Positions 55,652-64,000 of a stretch of DNA of 64,000 bases are shown piece after piece (position 1 is the first letter of the stretch; each line of letters begins with the position of its first letter). The translations under genes and the position numbers were made by a program. The DNA is taken from assembly GCF_020283565.1 (NCBI RefSeq), contig NC_060060.1, forward strand, positions 68,743,257 through 68,807,256. The letters run 5' to 3'. The DNA is from Trifolium pratense. Taxonomy: Eukaryota > Streptophyta > Magnoliopsida > Fabales > Fabaceae. The notes under the pieces were generated by a model, which worked only from the letters and a program-made list of their open reading frames with translations, was not told the DNA's origin and ran no database searches.

Positions 55652-56226
55652 ATTTTTTTTGAATCAACAAAACTTTATTATAAGCCAACATAGTATAAGA
55701 AGTACCATAAATTGGAGATACAAGGTAGAACATGGAAAACAAGCAGTAGAGAACACCTAAAAACAAACAAATGCCCACCAACACCAAAAAACAAGATAAA
55801 ATGATAGAAACCAACAAGAATTGAAACACAAAACAATAAAACCAAGTCCACTCCCACAAAACACACCAAACAGAAAGAGAGAAAAACCAGTAGCAGCAAA
55901 AGTCAGTCTCTTCTGATAGCAAAAAACCACAAGACTGTCAAGGCAGCTAAAAAAAAATCAGCAGAGCTCATCAGCGCTCAAAACAAATACCTGGGTCCCA
56001 TGTCCATTCGTAATATAAACACGGGGCGATCTTCAATTTATGAGCACTCCATTTCCAAGTTAAAACCTTAATGTCCTCTGCAACTTCAGATGCATCCTTA
56101 AAAGAATTATTAAAGATGACATCAAGGCAATAAACAGTAGAAATCTCAAAAAGAAATTTAACAGATAGTAAACCCAACAAAGTCTTAAACATCTGAGAAA
56201 CTATCTTAGCATGAGAAACACGCAAC
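55652..56226 (-). pseudogene. 5'-truncated LINE 3' end inside the CACTA element
   Basis: The minus-strand frame 55971-56225 contains ASEVAEDIKVLTWKW, then CLYYEWTWDPGICF. In plant LINEs this kind of block ends ORF2 after the zinc-binding domain. It is followed by an open, hydrophobic 3' UTR-like stretch, an AATAAAG signal (about 55675) and an A8 tail (55652-55659 as T on the plus strand). This is a typical 5'-truncated LINE insertion. The matching target duplication was not found. Confidence 0.65.
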
Positions 56227-57879
56227 TAAATATTGAATTTGTAAAAAACAATAACTAATATAGACAAAAATTCTAGTGGCACATTCAATCCAAAAGGAAA
56301 CATACATGAATCTTAATTCAAATAGCAATGATAAATAAAATTAAAAACTTGTCCAAATTAACATCATACCGCTTAGCAACTGTCTGCAACATTCCATGTA
56401 ATAAGATGGGCACCTACCATAATTGTTCCTGAACCAATTCTGAAATGTAAAGGTTAAAATAAAATTGTAAGTATATATAATGCCAACCTCAAAAAAAAAA
56501 AAAGTATATATAATGCCCTACCCTAGGAAAAGGTACATATGGTGGTTAGCTTGATTTACATGGCGCACTTTCTCATTACCTGCGCAAAATACCACCAACA
56601 CCATAAGAGAGTGGAGACTCTTTTCAATATTTAAAATTAGCATCGAAGAAATTTAGTCCTTTTATATCAAAATGACTCTTTTCAATATCACAAGAGTGGA
56701 GACTTGGCCCAAATAGAGTTTTTCTCAATGAATCTTATAACATGTATCAATTCAACTATACTAGCACCCTTAGTAAGCCCATTCAAGTTGATGCGTGCTC
56801 GAAATTTCTATACTAAAGAAGCAAACCATTCAATTTGGTGTGTAACCTTGGTGTTCAAACAAGTAGTTCCACCAATGTTAGTCAAAGCAAGATTATTTGA
56901 ATTATTATTCCACACACCAAATCTCAAAACCTTAAGAGAATTAGATCAAAGTATCAAATAACAAGTATAGTTTAATTAATTTCTATTATATTCAAACTAA
57001 CAAATTCCCTTTCATAAAGGTTGACTACTAATGCCACCAATTAATCATGACCCAAACAACAAAACAACCAAACCCAAATTTCTATTGTATCTCACAGATT
57101 TACTTTTCCAAATTCAAACACAAAATCATCAAAATAAAAGTTTATCAACTGCTACATCAACGTTGCTTTTATCAAGTATTATTTTCCTACGAAAACAACC
57201 AGCACATAGAAAGTAATGAAGCATCAATTAGTGTAATTTGTACAATTTATAGTGAAACGGCAAACCCTAGAGGTGAAGAATCAAGAGAAAATAAGAAGAA
57301 AGTCATGATTGGAAAACCTTACTGATTGGAAGCTGAAACTGTTTGGTGGTTATAAGTCACGATTCTGAGGAACGAAGACATGATGATTATGTTCGGGTTT
57401 GAGTCACGATTCTGAGGAGCGAAGAAGAAAACACGATTGTTGCTTCAAAGCAAAATTGAAAGTCTCATTATCTTAATTGAACGATAAAATAAAAGCCTAA
57501 ATAATCAAAAAAATAAAATTAGTGAAGAAGGTACCGTGCCAAAATCGTCTCTGAAGTCTGAGTCGTAAGAATCGAAATTGGAATTGGAGGTGTGATGAGG
57601 AACATTAACGAAGTTCGAAGAGAAAGAATGAGTTTGATTGTAGAGGGATTATTATTTGCAGAAAAAGAAGAAGAGGATTGTTCTCTCGTTGTCAAGAAGC
57701 AGATCGTTTGCACTGTGTGAATAGTGAAGGGTTTTTGACAAATTTTTCTATTAAGTATTTTTTTTGTTTTTTTTTTGCAGAAAGTATTATTAGGATTTTT
57801 TTATATATATTAACGGTACCGGGTTCGATTCTCTCCTAGTACACATAAAAACTTAACTTATAAAAAATAAATAGTACCT
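56227..57879. other. CACTA interior, no recognised gene
   Basis: A/T-rich; two copies of GAGTCACGATTCTGAGGA.CGAAGA-type sequence at about 57355 and 57402. No protein family recognised. Confidence 0.4.
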
Positions 57880-58629
57880 TTTAGGTCAGGTAAGAGACAC
57901 CTGACTTAATAAAAATGTTCAAATTTAATATATATTTTTTAATCTATGTTAAGTCGGTTCAAAACGGAACCGACCTAATAAAGTTAAAATTAATTACGGA
58001 ATTGCCACCGTATCGTTTTTTAGGTCAGGTGGCAGGCAGGCTGACTTAAGAACCTCTGCTACAAAGGTATTTTTGTACTAGTGGCATGTTTACAAGATGA
58101 TCTTGATGTGTTTCCACACTTCAATCCTTGCCTCCAAGCTCATAGATCTTCAAAAGTTGTTCAATTTGATGTTTCCAATGTCAATTTTCGATCCCTAATC
58201 TCAGATCTGCAACTTCCTTTTATAACTAGGGTCAATAAATGAGATTTTCGCCCCAAGCACAAGCATTTTCGCCCCAGACTGCAGGAATTTTGCCCCAGGC
58301 ACTGAAAGTTCCGCCCCAGGCGGCAAAACAGCAGCAGAAGAGCCTTTCTGTTGAAATTTTCGCCCCAGGCACTAAAATTTCCGCCCGGGGCGGCAAAACA
58401 GCAGACAGGAAGGTTTTCTGATACAAATTTTCGCCCCAGGCACAGGAATTTCGCCTGGGGCACTGAAAACAGGAACAATGACTTATTTTTCTACATTCTT
58501 CAGCTACTTTCTTTCCTTTGCAAATATCTTTAAACTACTGCATTATTCCTCCATGAAATGAGTTACAATTCTTCTAAAAACACTTGAAATTGGTCTTATT
58601 TTCATGTAATGACGCATGTCATCAGCATT

Positions 58630-59235
58630 GTTTTAAGAATCCATGATAAAAAATACAGTCAAATTATGCTGCCCCAAAAAAACTAACACCCTGCTGAAGT
58701 GACTAGAAGATTTCACAATTATTTATATATTCAATACTTGACATGAACCAACACCTGTAAGATTGGTTTTTCAAATGAAATTTAAAAGTATAGATGTTGA
58801 TTCACCAATGTAGTTAGTTGCTTTGAAAGTGTACACAGTATCAAAGCCAAACAAATGGAATCTAAAGAGATAACTTCTTCAACTAATCTATATCTATATC
58901 TATATATACATAAAAGATCATAAATTTTGAAACCCTAATTGCTACAAAGTTTCTTGCCACCACATTCTTCTATCCATCCAATTATCATGCTCCACATGTC
59001 TAACTACAAAGTTTGTATGCTTATCCAAGCAATTGGCATTCATGGATTGTACATGCATTCTAGGTTTCTTGGAAATTGCATTCACAAAGTCAACTATGAC
59101 ATTATGCCACTACTTACTTCACTTCCTTCATAATGTCAACTATCACATTATGTAATGATTGTTCTTCCAATCTTCTTATTGGCTGCCTATTCTTCTACAT
59201 CAATTCATTCATCCATACAAATCTTCACATGACAA
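58630..59235. other. unassigned intergenic sequence
   Basis: A/T-rich, with a CTATAT microsatellite at about 58888-58908. No gene seen. Confidence 0.45.
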
Positions 59236-60427
59236 GTGTTCTCTTATGGTGGGGATAGCTTATCCAAAGGAGGTATATATTTCTATTTTTCCAAATTTTC
59301 TTCATTTATCAAATTCTTTCTCTCTCTTCTCTCTCATGCGCTCTCTCACTCTCTTCTCTGTTTTCTCTCTGATTCCGGCAGCCATCGCCGGCCACCGCCG
59401 TCGGAAAACCCCAAATCAAACCCAAATCAACTCACCCAAAAACCTCTTTCACGCAAAACCTTCTTCTTCCTCTCAGATGGGCCGAAAGTTATCAACCCTA
59501 ACCCCCAAATTTCAATTCCTCAAATTTTGATCATCTTGCATGTTTGAAATTGTCGATGAAATTGGGTATTTGGATGTCAATAAACTCTTTATTCGCTGAA
59601 TCACTCCTTTATATTTTATTTTGAAATTTTTTGTTTTGGGTTATCAAACTGATTTTAGGATCTCTACGGAGAAGACAATTCTATCATCGGCTCTGAAGGT
59701 TCACAAATTCGGGTTTGGTTTGGTAAGTTTTCTGAACTTTGAATTTTTCACTTTTCCCCTTCTGAGTTAGGTTTGATTTCAGTTTTTTGTGAATATTCTT
59801 GACAACATGAAATTTTTTGGTTTTTACCTCTTTTTAGTTCCTGTTTTTTGTGTTTATTTTTTTTTATATATATTGATTTTGGAAAAGAGGTTTTTGAAAA
59901 GATTGTTTATGACAGGGATGACAAATATTGTTACCATTATTGAATTCTCTTTGATGAAAGTAATATTCTTGAGAATTAGCTTTGAAAATGTTTTCACAGA
60001 TTAAAAGAACACATAGATTTCAATTAAAAAAGATTGGCTTTTCTGACTTTTTTCTATATTCATTTTCATCCATTTTTAAAACTTAAATTGTTCATTATTG
60101 GGGTTTATGATGATTTTGTTGTTTCTTTAAATGCAGAGATTTTGTTGATTTCGAAAGTTGGATCCTTTACTGCTCGAAAAAGTCAGACAAACAGTGTAAG
60201 AGCTTAACTGTTTTGCTAATGATAATTATTTTCATGTTTCTTCATCAAATTGTAGTTTCAAATTATATCATTTGTGAATTTTGCTTATTTATCTTTGTAC
60301 TACAAATCTATTTTTGTAACAATACTGTTGTTAAGGAAGAATCCAATATACTAATGTATACTAGATGGAGAATTACTTGAATGAGATTAACTCTTGCATG
60401 CAGGGTTTGCTTCAATAGGAATGGAAG
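59236..60427 (+). ncRNA. possible spliced transcript of unclear coding potential
   Basis: A C/T-rich leader (CTCTCTCTTCTCTCTC at about 59322) followed by GC-rich exon-like sequence (CGCCGGCCACCGCCGTCGG, about 59386). Small putative exons with good splice borders follow: 59659-59722 (TTTTAG / GTAAGT), 60137-60195 (ATGCAG / GTAAGA), 60404-60427 (ATGCAG / GTGAGA). The frames do not join into a recognised protein. It may be the 5' end of a host gene cut off downstream by the Helitron at 60513, or a non-coding transcript. Confidence 0.3.
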
Positions 60428-60512
60428 GTGAGATAGAAGAAGAAGTGGTTTGTTACATTTACATTCATGCTTTCGTAGCCTTTTTGTATAATTCTTTAAA
60501 CATTTTCTAATA

Positions 60513-60960
60513 CTAGAACATCGACCTGTACTGCACGGGTCTGATTAGTCGTAAGATATATAATGATTAAATAAGATGCGATAATTTCGATAACATAAGA
60601 TATATGAAAAAAGTTGAGTAACATTAAACGATAGTTCAACAATAATTTTGGATAAATATTCATACAAAGAAAATTATGTTATATTACGGAAGACTTCCTT
60701 ATAGACCACATTCGAATTCTTAGTCGTGTCTTCACTGTTATCATCGATGATCAATATTTTTAATCCTTTTCAAGAAGTAACTCTTGAAATTGCAACATAC
60801 AACTGACCATGTGAAAACACCGGCGACGAAAGATATATCCCAACATGCTTTAAAGATTGTCTCTGACTCTTATTAATAGTCATCGCAAAAGAAATCATTA
60901 TAGGAAATTGTCTCTGTTGAAATTTAAAAGGAATTCTCACGTCAGATGATCAATATTAAT
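60513..60960 (-). mobile_element. Helitron 3' end with helicase remnant
   Basis: On the minus strand the element ends in CTAG (60516-60513) followed by T, after a hairpin-like ACCCGTGCAGTACAGGT (60524-60540), the classic Helitron 3' structure. Immediately inside, a decayed Pif1-type helicase C-terminus is readable: [42 protein letters not shown], then (after a stop) KGLKILI and NVVYKEVF. The Rep domain and the 5' end (TC) were not found; they would lie to the right. Confidence 0.85.
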
Positions 60961-61214
60961 TAATGACATGACTATGGTTGTGTTTGATTGTATTGCAAAA
61001 AAAAATTGATTTAGCAGAATTGAGTTTGATAATAACTTTCCAAATTTCACATGATAATATTATTCTCTAAATTTATGATCCGGTAGAAAAAAAAATCATT
61101 GATCGGGAAGGACATAAAAATATTTCGTGGTGAATAATATAATCAACAATAATTTTGATATGATATACTTTTAAAATTGTTGCTGCTTATCAATTATTGC
61201 ACATAATTTTAATC
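60961..61214. other. sequence 5' of the helicase remnant
   Basis: Probably decayed Helitron interior; nothing further recognised. Confidence 0.3.
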
Positions 61215-61310
61215 ACAATTGGTATACTTGCCATAGTGGTTGGAAGTATTGCCTTGCATTGAAGGGTTGCGGGTTCGAATCCTAATCAAGACAACATTGT
61301 ATTATTTTTT
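61215..61310 (+). mobile_element. probable tRNA-derived SINE 4
   Basis: Box A-like ATAGTGGTTGG (61233-61243) and a perfect box B GGTTCGAATCC (61272-61282), followed by an A/T-rich tail. The cloverleaf is not complete, so it is not a tRNA gene. Target duplication not defined. Confidence 0.55.
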
Positions 61311-61917
61311 AATAAAAATTGCAAGATAAAATGGAGGGAAAACAGGAAAAACAAATTAGGGTTTAGGGTTTGCTTGTGTATACAAGCTTATAATATAAAA
61401 GATGGTGATGATTAGAGTGATATAAACAAATATGTTAGTTTTGCATCACCACACCAAACAACTTTTTTTATATTTCTTTCAAAACATGCCTTATTAGTGC
61501 AAATATATGATAAATATTAGTTTATGTGTATTTAGTTGTATAGTTATTATATGATTTTCGGTTATTTGAATAATAACCATTAGTTCTCTTCTCTTCTTAG
61601 GGGGCAAGGACACAATATCCTATTTTTTATTTGATGGTTATTAGATTAAAGTGATTTTTGTACCATTACCCAGCATATCATGTTTGGCCACTCATTAATT
61701 ATAAAGGTTTATTGACCCCTTTAATCTTTTTTTGAGGCATTAATCAATTTCATCTTATAACCTATAAATTCATTTATCTCTTGAAGTATTCATGTTGAGT
61801 TTATATCAAGCCCTAAAGAATGAAGTATCATGGAATTTTTGGAAGCTGGTATGTTTCTTAATTATGAAATTTTTGAATTTTAATGTTTATTATAAGTATT
61901 GATACTGTGATGCACTT
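61311..61917. other. unassigned sequence
   Basis: About 600 bases, A/T rich, no gene or defined element seen. Confidence 0.4.
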
Positions 61918-62161
61918 TGATCTCGTACCCATGTCGTATGATCAAATCTTACCTTACTTGGTCTAGAAAGGATTGGTTGAGCTAAAACCCCTCAGACCTT
62001 TGGTACCTCCATACCCACCCTTTTTCGATGTAAATGCTAGTTGTGACTACCACGCTGGGTCACCCGGGCATAATATTGAAAACTGCAGGGCATTTAAGCA
62101 TAAGGTTCAGGAGCTTATCGATCAAAAGTTGTTGTCATTCAAGGAAGAACCTGATTCGTAG
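61918..62161 (+). pseudogene. Ty3/gypsy gag-pol linker fragment with zinc knuckle
   Basis: Plus-strand remnant: VPMSYDQILPYLV, an in-frame TAG at 61969-61971, then KGLVELKPLRP, and a knuckle of the form C.YH.G.PGH..E.C (CDYHAGSPGHNIENC), followed by AFKHKVQELIDQKLLSF. This CxYHxGxxGHxxExC block with a following KHKVQ.LID helix is common to legume Ty3/gypsy polyproteins between gag and protease. It stops at 62160-62162. No protease or RT follows. Confidence 0.75.
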
Positions 62162-62162
62162 G

Positions 62163-62771
62163 TGGTCACCCCTCACCCTGACAAATCAATGAACGTCAAG
62201 GGGCATCGTTAAAGACAGTGGATCAACAAGGAGACTTGCCCACCCCAAGAGTCACAAAACTTTTCATTTCTAGTTGTACTTCCTTTCTTGCTAAGTATTT
62301 ATTTGTTTCTTAATGATGTACTTTTGAATCGTGTTCTTAATAAAATTTTCATGCATGTTTTTGGAATCCATCTTGTCATATTCACTTTCTTCTTATATCA
62401 TCACTCGCTTTTCCATTTCACTTCTCGTATGTTAACAAACTTGGGAGGAGGATGACGAAATAAAACTGAATTTGCTGACATATGCTTTTATTAGTAAGAC
62501 CTAACTGATGATGTAAGGCATTGTTCACCTCCCCAAACACTAGAGATATAAGGAGATAATCCGTAGATAACCCCTTTGAGCCTGAAGTCAGTGTTCTTTC
62601 TATTTTTTCTGAAAACCCAATAATCTAAACCAGTGGCGGGGTAGTTTTTCAATTAATTTGATGATGCATCATCATGCAAGAGACTTTAGTCCATCTAATC
62701 ACTCCAATAAGAGGTTTAAGCACATCATTTTCCTCGTGCACATGAAGAAAAAAAGAGAGGATAAACAAACA
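62163..62771. other. probable decayed gypsy interior
   Basis: Between the gag fragment and the next LTR. Short frames only. The stretch at 62560-62640 (CCCCTTTGAGCCTGAAG, AAACCCAATAATCTAAACC) looks like known retroelement spacer but cannot be named. Confidence 0.3.
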
Positions 62772-64000
62772 TGTTGGATATTTGTGTGTTGGACTCATTT
62801 TGCTAAAACAAATATACAAGCAAGATGTTGGACCAGATGTTTCAACATGTTGGGTACAAAAGATGTTGGACCAGATGTTTAAACATGTTTGGGTACGACA
62901 GTCAGATTGCCCAAATCTCGCGCCTTTATTACACGTATCTGCTATATATGGAAAACCACTCTACAAATGTGTATATCAAGATTTGATCTGATCAAGACGT
63001 TATTAGTGAAGATATGTTCTTATCAAGACTTAATGGAATGATTCAACACATTGTTTATTTCCTAAAGAGGATCAACCATTTTAGGAAAGTTTTTATTAAG
63101 GTCTGATTTGCTTAGCAGGACTTGACTCAAAGACCAGCTGTGTTCTGAAGCTTATCTTGAAAGATCAGGAGTGTGCTAGCTTTGTCTATATAAAGAAGAC
63201 TCAAGACCAATATTTTATTCACCGAAACCATTGTTCATCAAAGATGTAGTCTTTAGGGTTTCGTGTCTTTAAGCCACTCTCTAGGAGAGTTAGTGTAAGT
63301 GAACCACTCGGGTTGTGAGATGGTCACTATGTCCTCACTCAGAAACCTTTAGGTAATGAGTAGAGTATTGTAATATCTCTGAAGCTTTTAAGCAAGGAGA
63401 TAGTGTTTGTGAGCCACTCACGTATTGGTTTAATACTTGAGTAGGACGGTGTTTTATTGAGTTGTAATGTTTTAAGGTTACTCCTAAGCTTTGAAGTACG
63501 AAGTTAACTGTGTGTGATTTACTCGAAGCTTTTAAGCAAGAGTAAAATATTGTCACAGTGATTATCACCACATTGTATTCAACATTATATGACAACACAG
63601 GTTGTGTTGGTTGAGTGGAAGTGAGATGGGATCTCATGTCTAGGAGTTCCTAGGCAGAAGTTGCATGAGTAGTGTCGAGGTCATAAGACGTAAACCGAGG
63701 GTTTGTTGGAGGTCTTAGTGTAAGACGTAAACCGAGGGTTTGCTGGAGGTCTTAGTGTAAGACGTAAGCCTGAGGGTTTGCTGGAGGTCTTAGTGATTAG
63801 AGCTATTAGTGGATTTCCTTCCTGGATTGGTATCCCCCAGAGTAGGCAGGTTGGCTGAACTGGGTTAACAATTTCCTGTGCAGTTTATTTACTTGTTGAT
63901 TTTATTAGGTTGCATAAGATATTCCAACATTAAGTACGACATTCTCTTTAAATTGAATGTTGGAACATCTGATCGAATATTATTCCTCAGTATCCGTTTT
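62772..64000 (+). mobile_element. second Sirevirus-like LTR, running off the window
   Basis: Starts TGTTGGATATTTG. Its 3' two thirds are colinear with the copia LTR at 11381: CTCCTAAGCTTTGAAG, AGCTTTTAAGCAAGAGT, CTGGATTGGTATCCCCCAG and GAACTGGGTTAACAA occur in the same order. It is a related but distinct family. The end is beyond 64000. Near the start it has two copies of GATGTTGGACCAGATGTTT (62824 and 62861) and palindromic AACATGTT motifs. Confidence 0.8.
63684..63795. repeat. 37/37/38-bp triplication in the LTR
   Basis: Three tandem copies at 63684-63720, 63721-63757 and 63758-63795 of a unit starting TAAGACGTAAACCGAGGGTT and ending GGAGGTCTTAGTG. The homologous LTR at 11381 has a single diverged copy. 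Confidence 0.93.

Larger units (their letters stand above)
54082..58086. mobile_element. CACTA transposon, 3999 bp
   Basis: Ends CACTAGTGGAAAAAACGC (54085) and, from the right, CACTAGTACAAAAATACC (58083), with exact 3-base duplication GCA (54082-54084, 58084-58086): the CACTA signature. Subterminal repeats with AAGTCGGTT / AACCGACCTAA and AAAAGCCGACATAAG motifs lie at 54105-54370 and 57880-58050. No CACTA transposase is recognised in the interior, so the element appears non-autonomous. A LINE fragment lies inside. Confidence 0.93.
53363..58629 (-). mobile_element. solo LTR split by a CACTA element
   Basis: TGATGAATAAATTGC (53368) to CATGTCATCA (58624) with exact 5-base duplication GCATT on both sides (53363-53367, 58625-58629). 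Without the CACTA insertion the LTR is about 1255 bases. No internal region, so it is a solo LTR. The left part (TAGTATAAAAATCGTTC, TTTCCACAGAGATT) is organised like the start of the Athila-like LTRs at 8896 and 21706, suggesting the same broad group and the same (minus) orientation. The right part (58240-58460) holds eight CGCCCCAGGC-type motifs. Confidence 0.85.

Noticed and set aside
59159..59547. Two overlapping frames of about 100-120 codons
   Set aside because: Both frames of a C/T-rich leader are open because of composition; neither resembles a known protein.
61215..61310. tRNA gene
   Set aside because: Boxes A and B are present but acceptor and anticodon stems do not pair; better explained as a SINE.

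Overview
This is nuclear DNA of a flowering plant, most likely a papilionoid legume. The AT-rich sequence, the intron-split genes and the transposon families (Sirevirus-type copia, an Athila-like gypsy derivative, Mutator elements starting GGCTTAAATGCAG) suggest this. Genus is not resolved. Only three ordinary host genes are recognisable. A tRNase Z gene lies on the minus strand (35464-38967, eight exons, damaged at the exon 1/2 junction). An ATL-type RING-H2 gene lies on the plus strand (42492-42944, intronless). A SEM1/DSS1 proteasome-lid gene lies on the minus strand (51005-52305, two coding exons). Kelch-gene exons survive as two pseudogene copies (31763-31931 and 33433-33584). Almost everything else is transposable elements, many nested, and several have exact target-site duplications (TSDs).

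Left part (1-8890): a Mutator transposase scrap; a CACTA-like element of about 4.4 kb (1560-5976) with minus-strand coding remnants of unknown function; a possible small secreted-peptide exon; and a broken minus-strand Ty3/gypsy gag with its primer site and one LTR (6382-8881).

8891-23052 is a layered insertion. A minus-strand Athila-like derivative with 1342-bp LTRs (TSD TGGAC) holds only a gag-like ORF. A plus-strand Sirevirus-type copia element with 980-bp LTRs (TSD GAAAT) sits inside it, and its 1328-codon ORF is open although most of reverse transcriptase is deleted in frame. A GC-rich Mutator-like element (11-bp TSD) interrupts the copia element's second ORF.

23053-27112 is a long-inverted-repeat element carrying a 2021-bp solo LTR (TSD TGTTA) and a small Mutator element (9-bp TSD). 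27113-35265 mixes minisatellite arrays, duplicated kelch introns and exons, a decayed minus-strand LINE and a 5' part of a plus-strand LINE.

39000-44830 holds hAT, Stowaway, SINE and Mutator insertions around the RING gene. 45036-49878 has two oppositely oriented copies of an inverted-repeat element inserted in (TA)n microsatellites. Each has end hairpins and a central array of short GAAACCATT hairpins. This is the least familiar structure in the window.

53363-58629 is a solo LTR (TSD GCATT) split by a 3999-bp CACTA element (TSD GCA). 59236-64000 holds a possible spliced transcript, a Helitron end with helicase remnant, a SINE, a gag scrap and the start of a second Sirevirus-like LTR that runs off the window.
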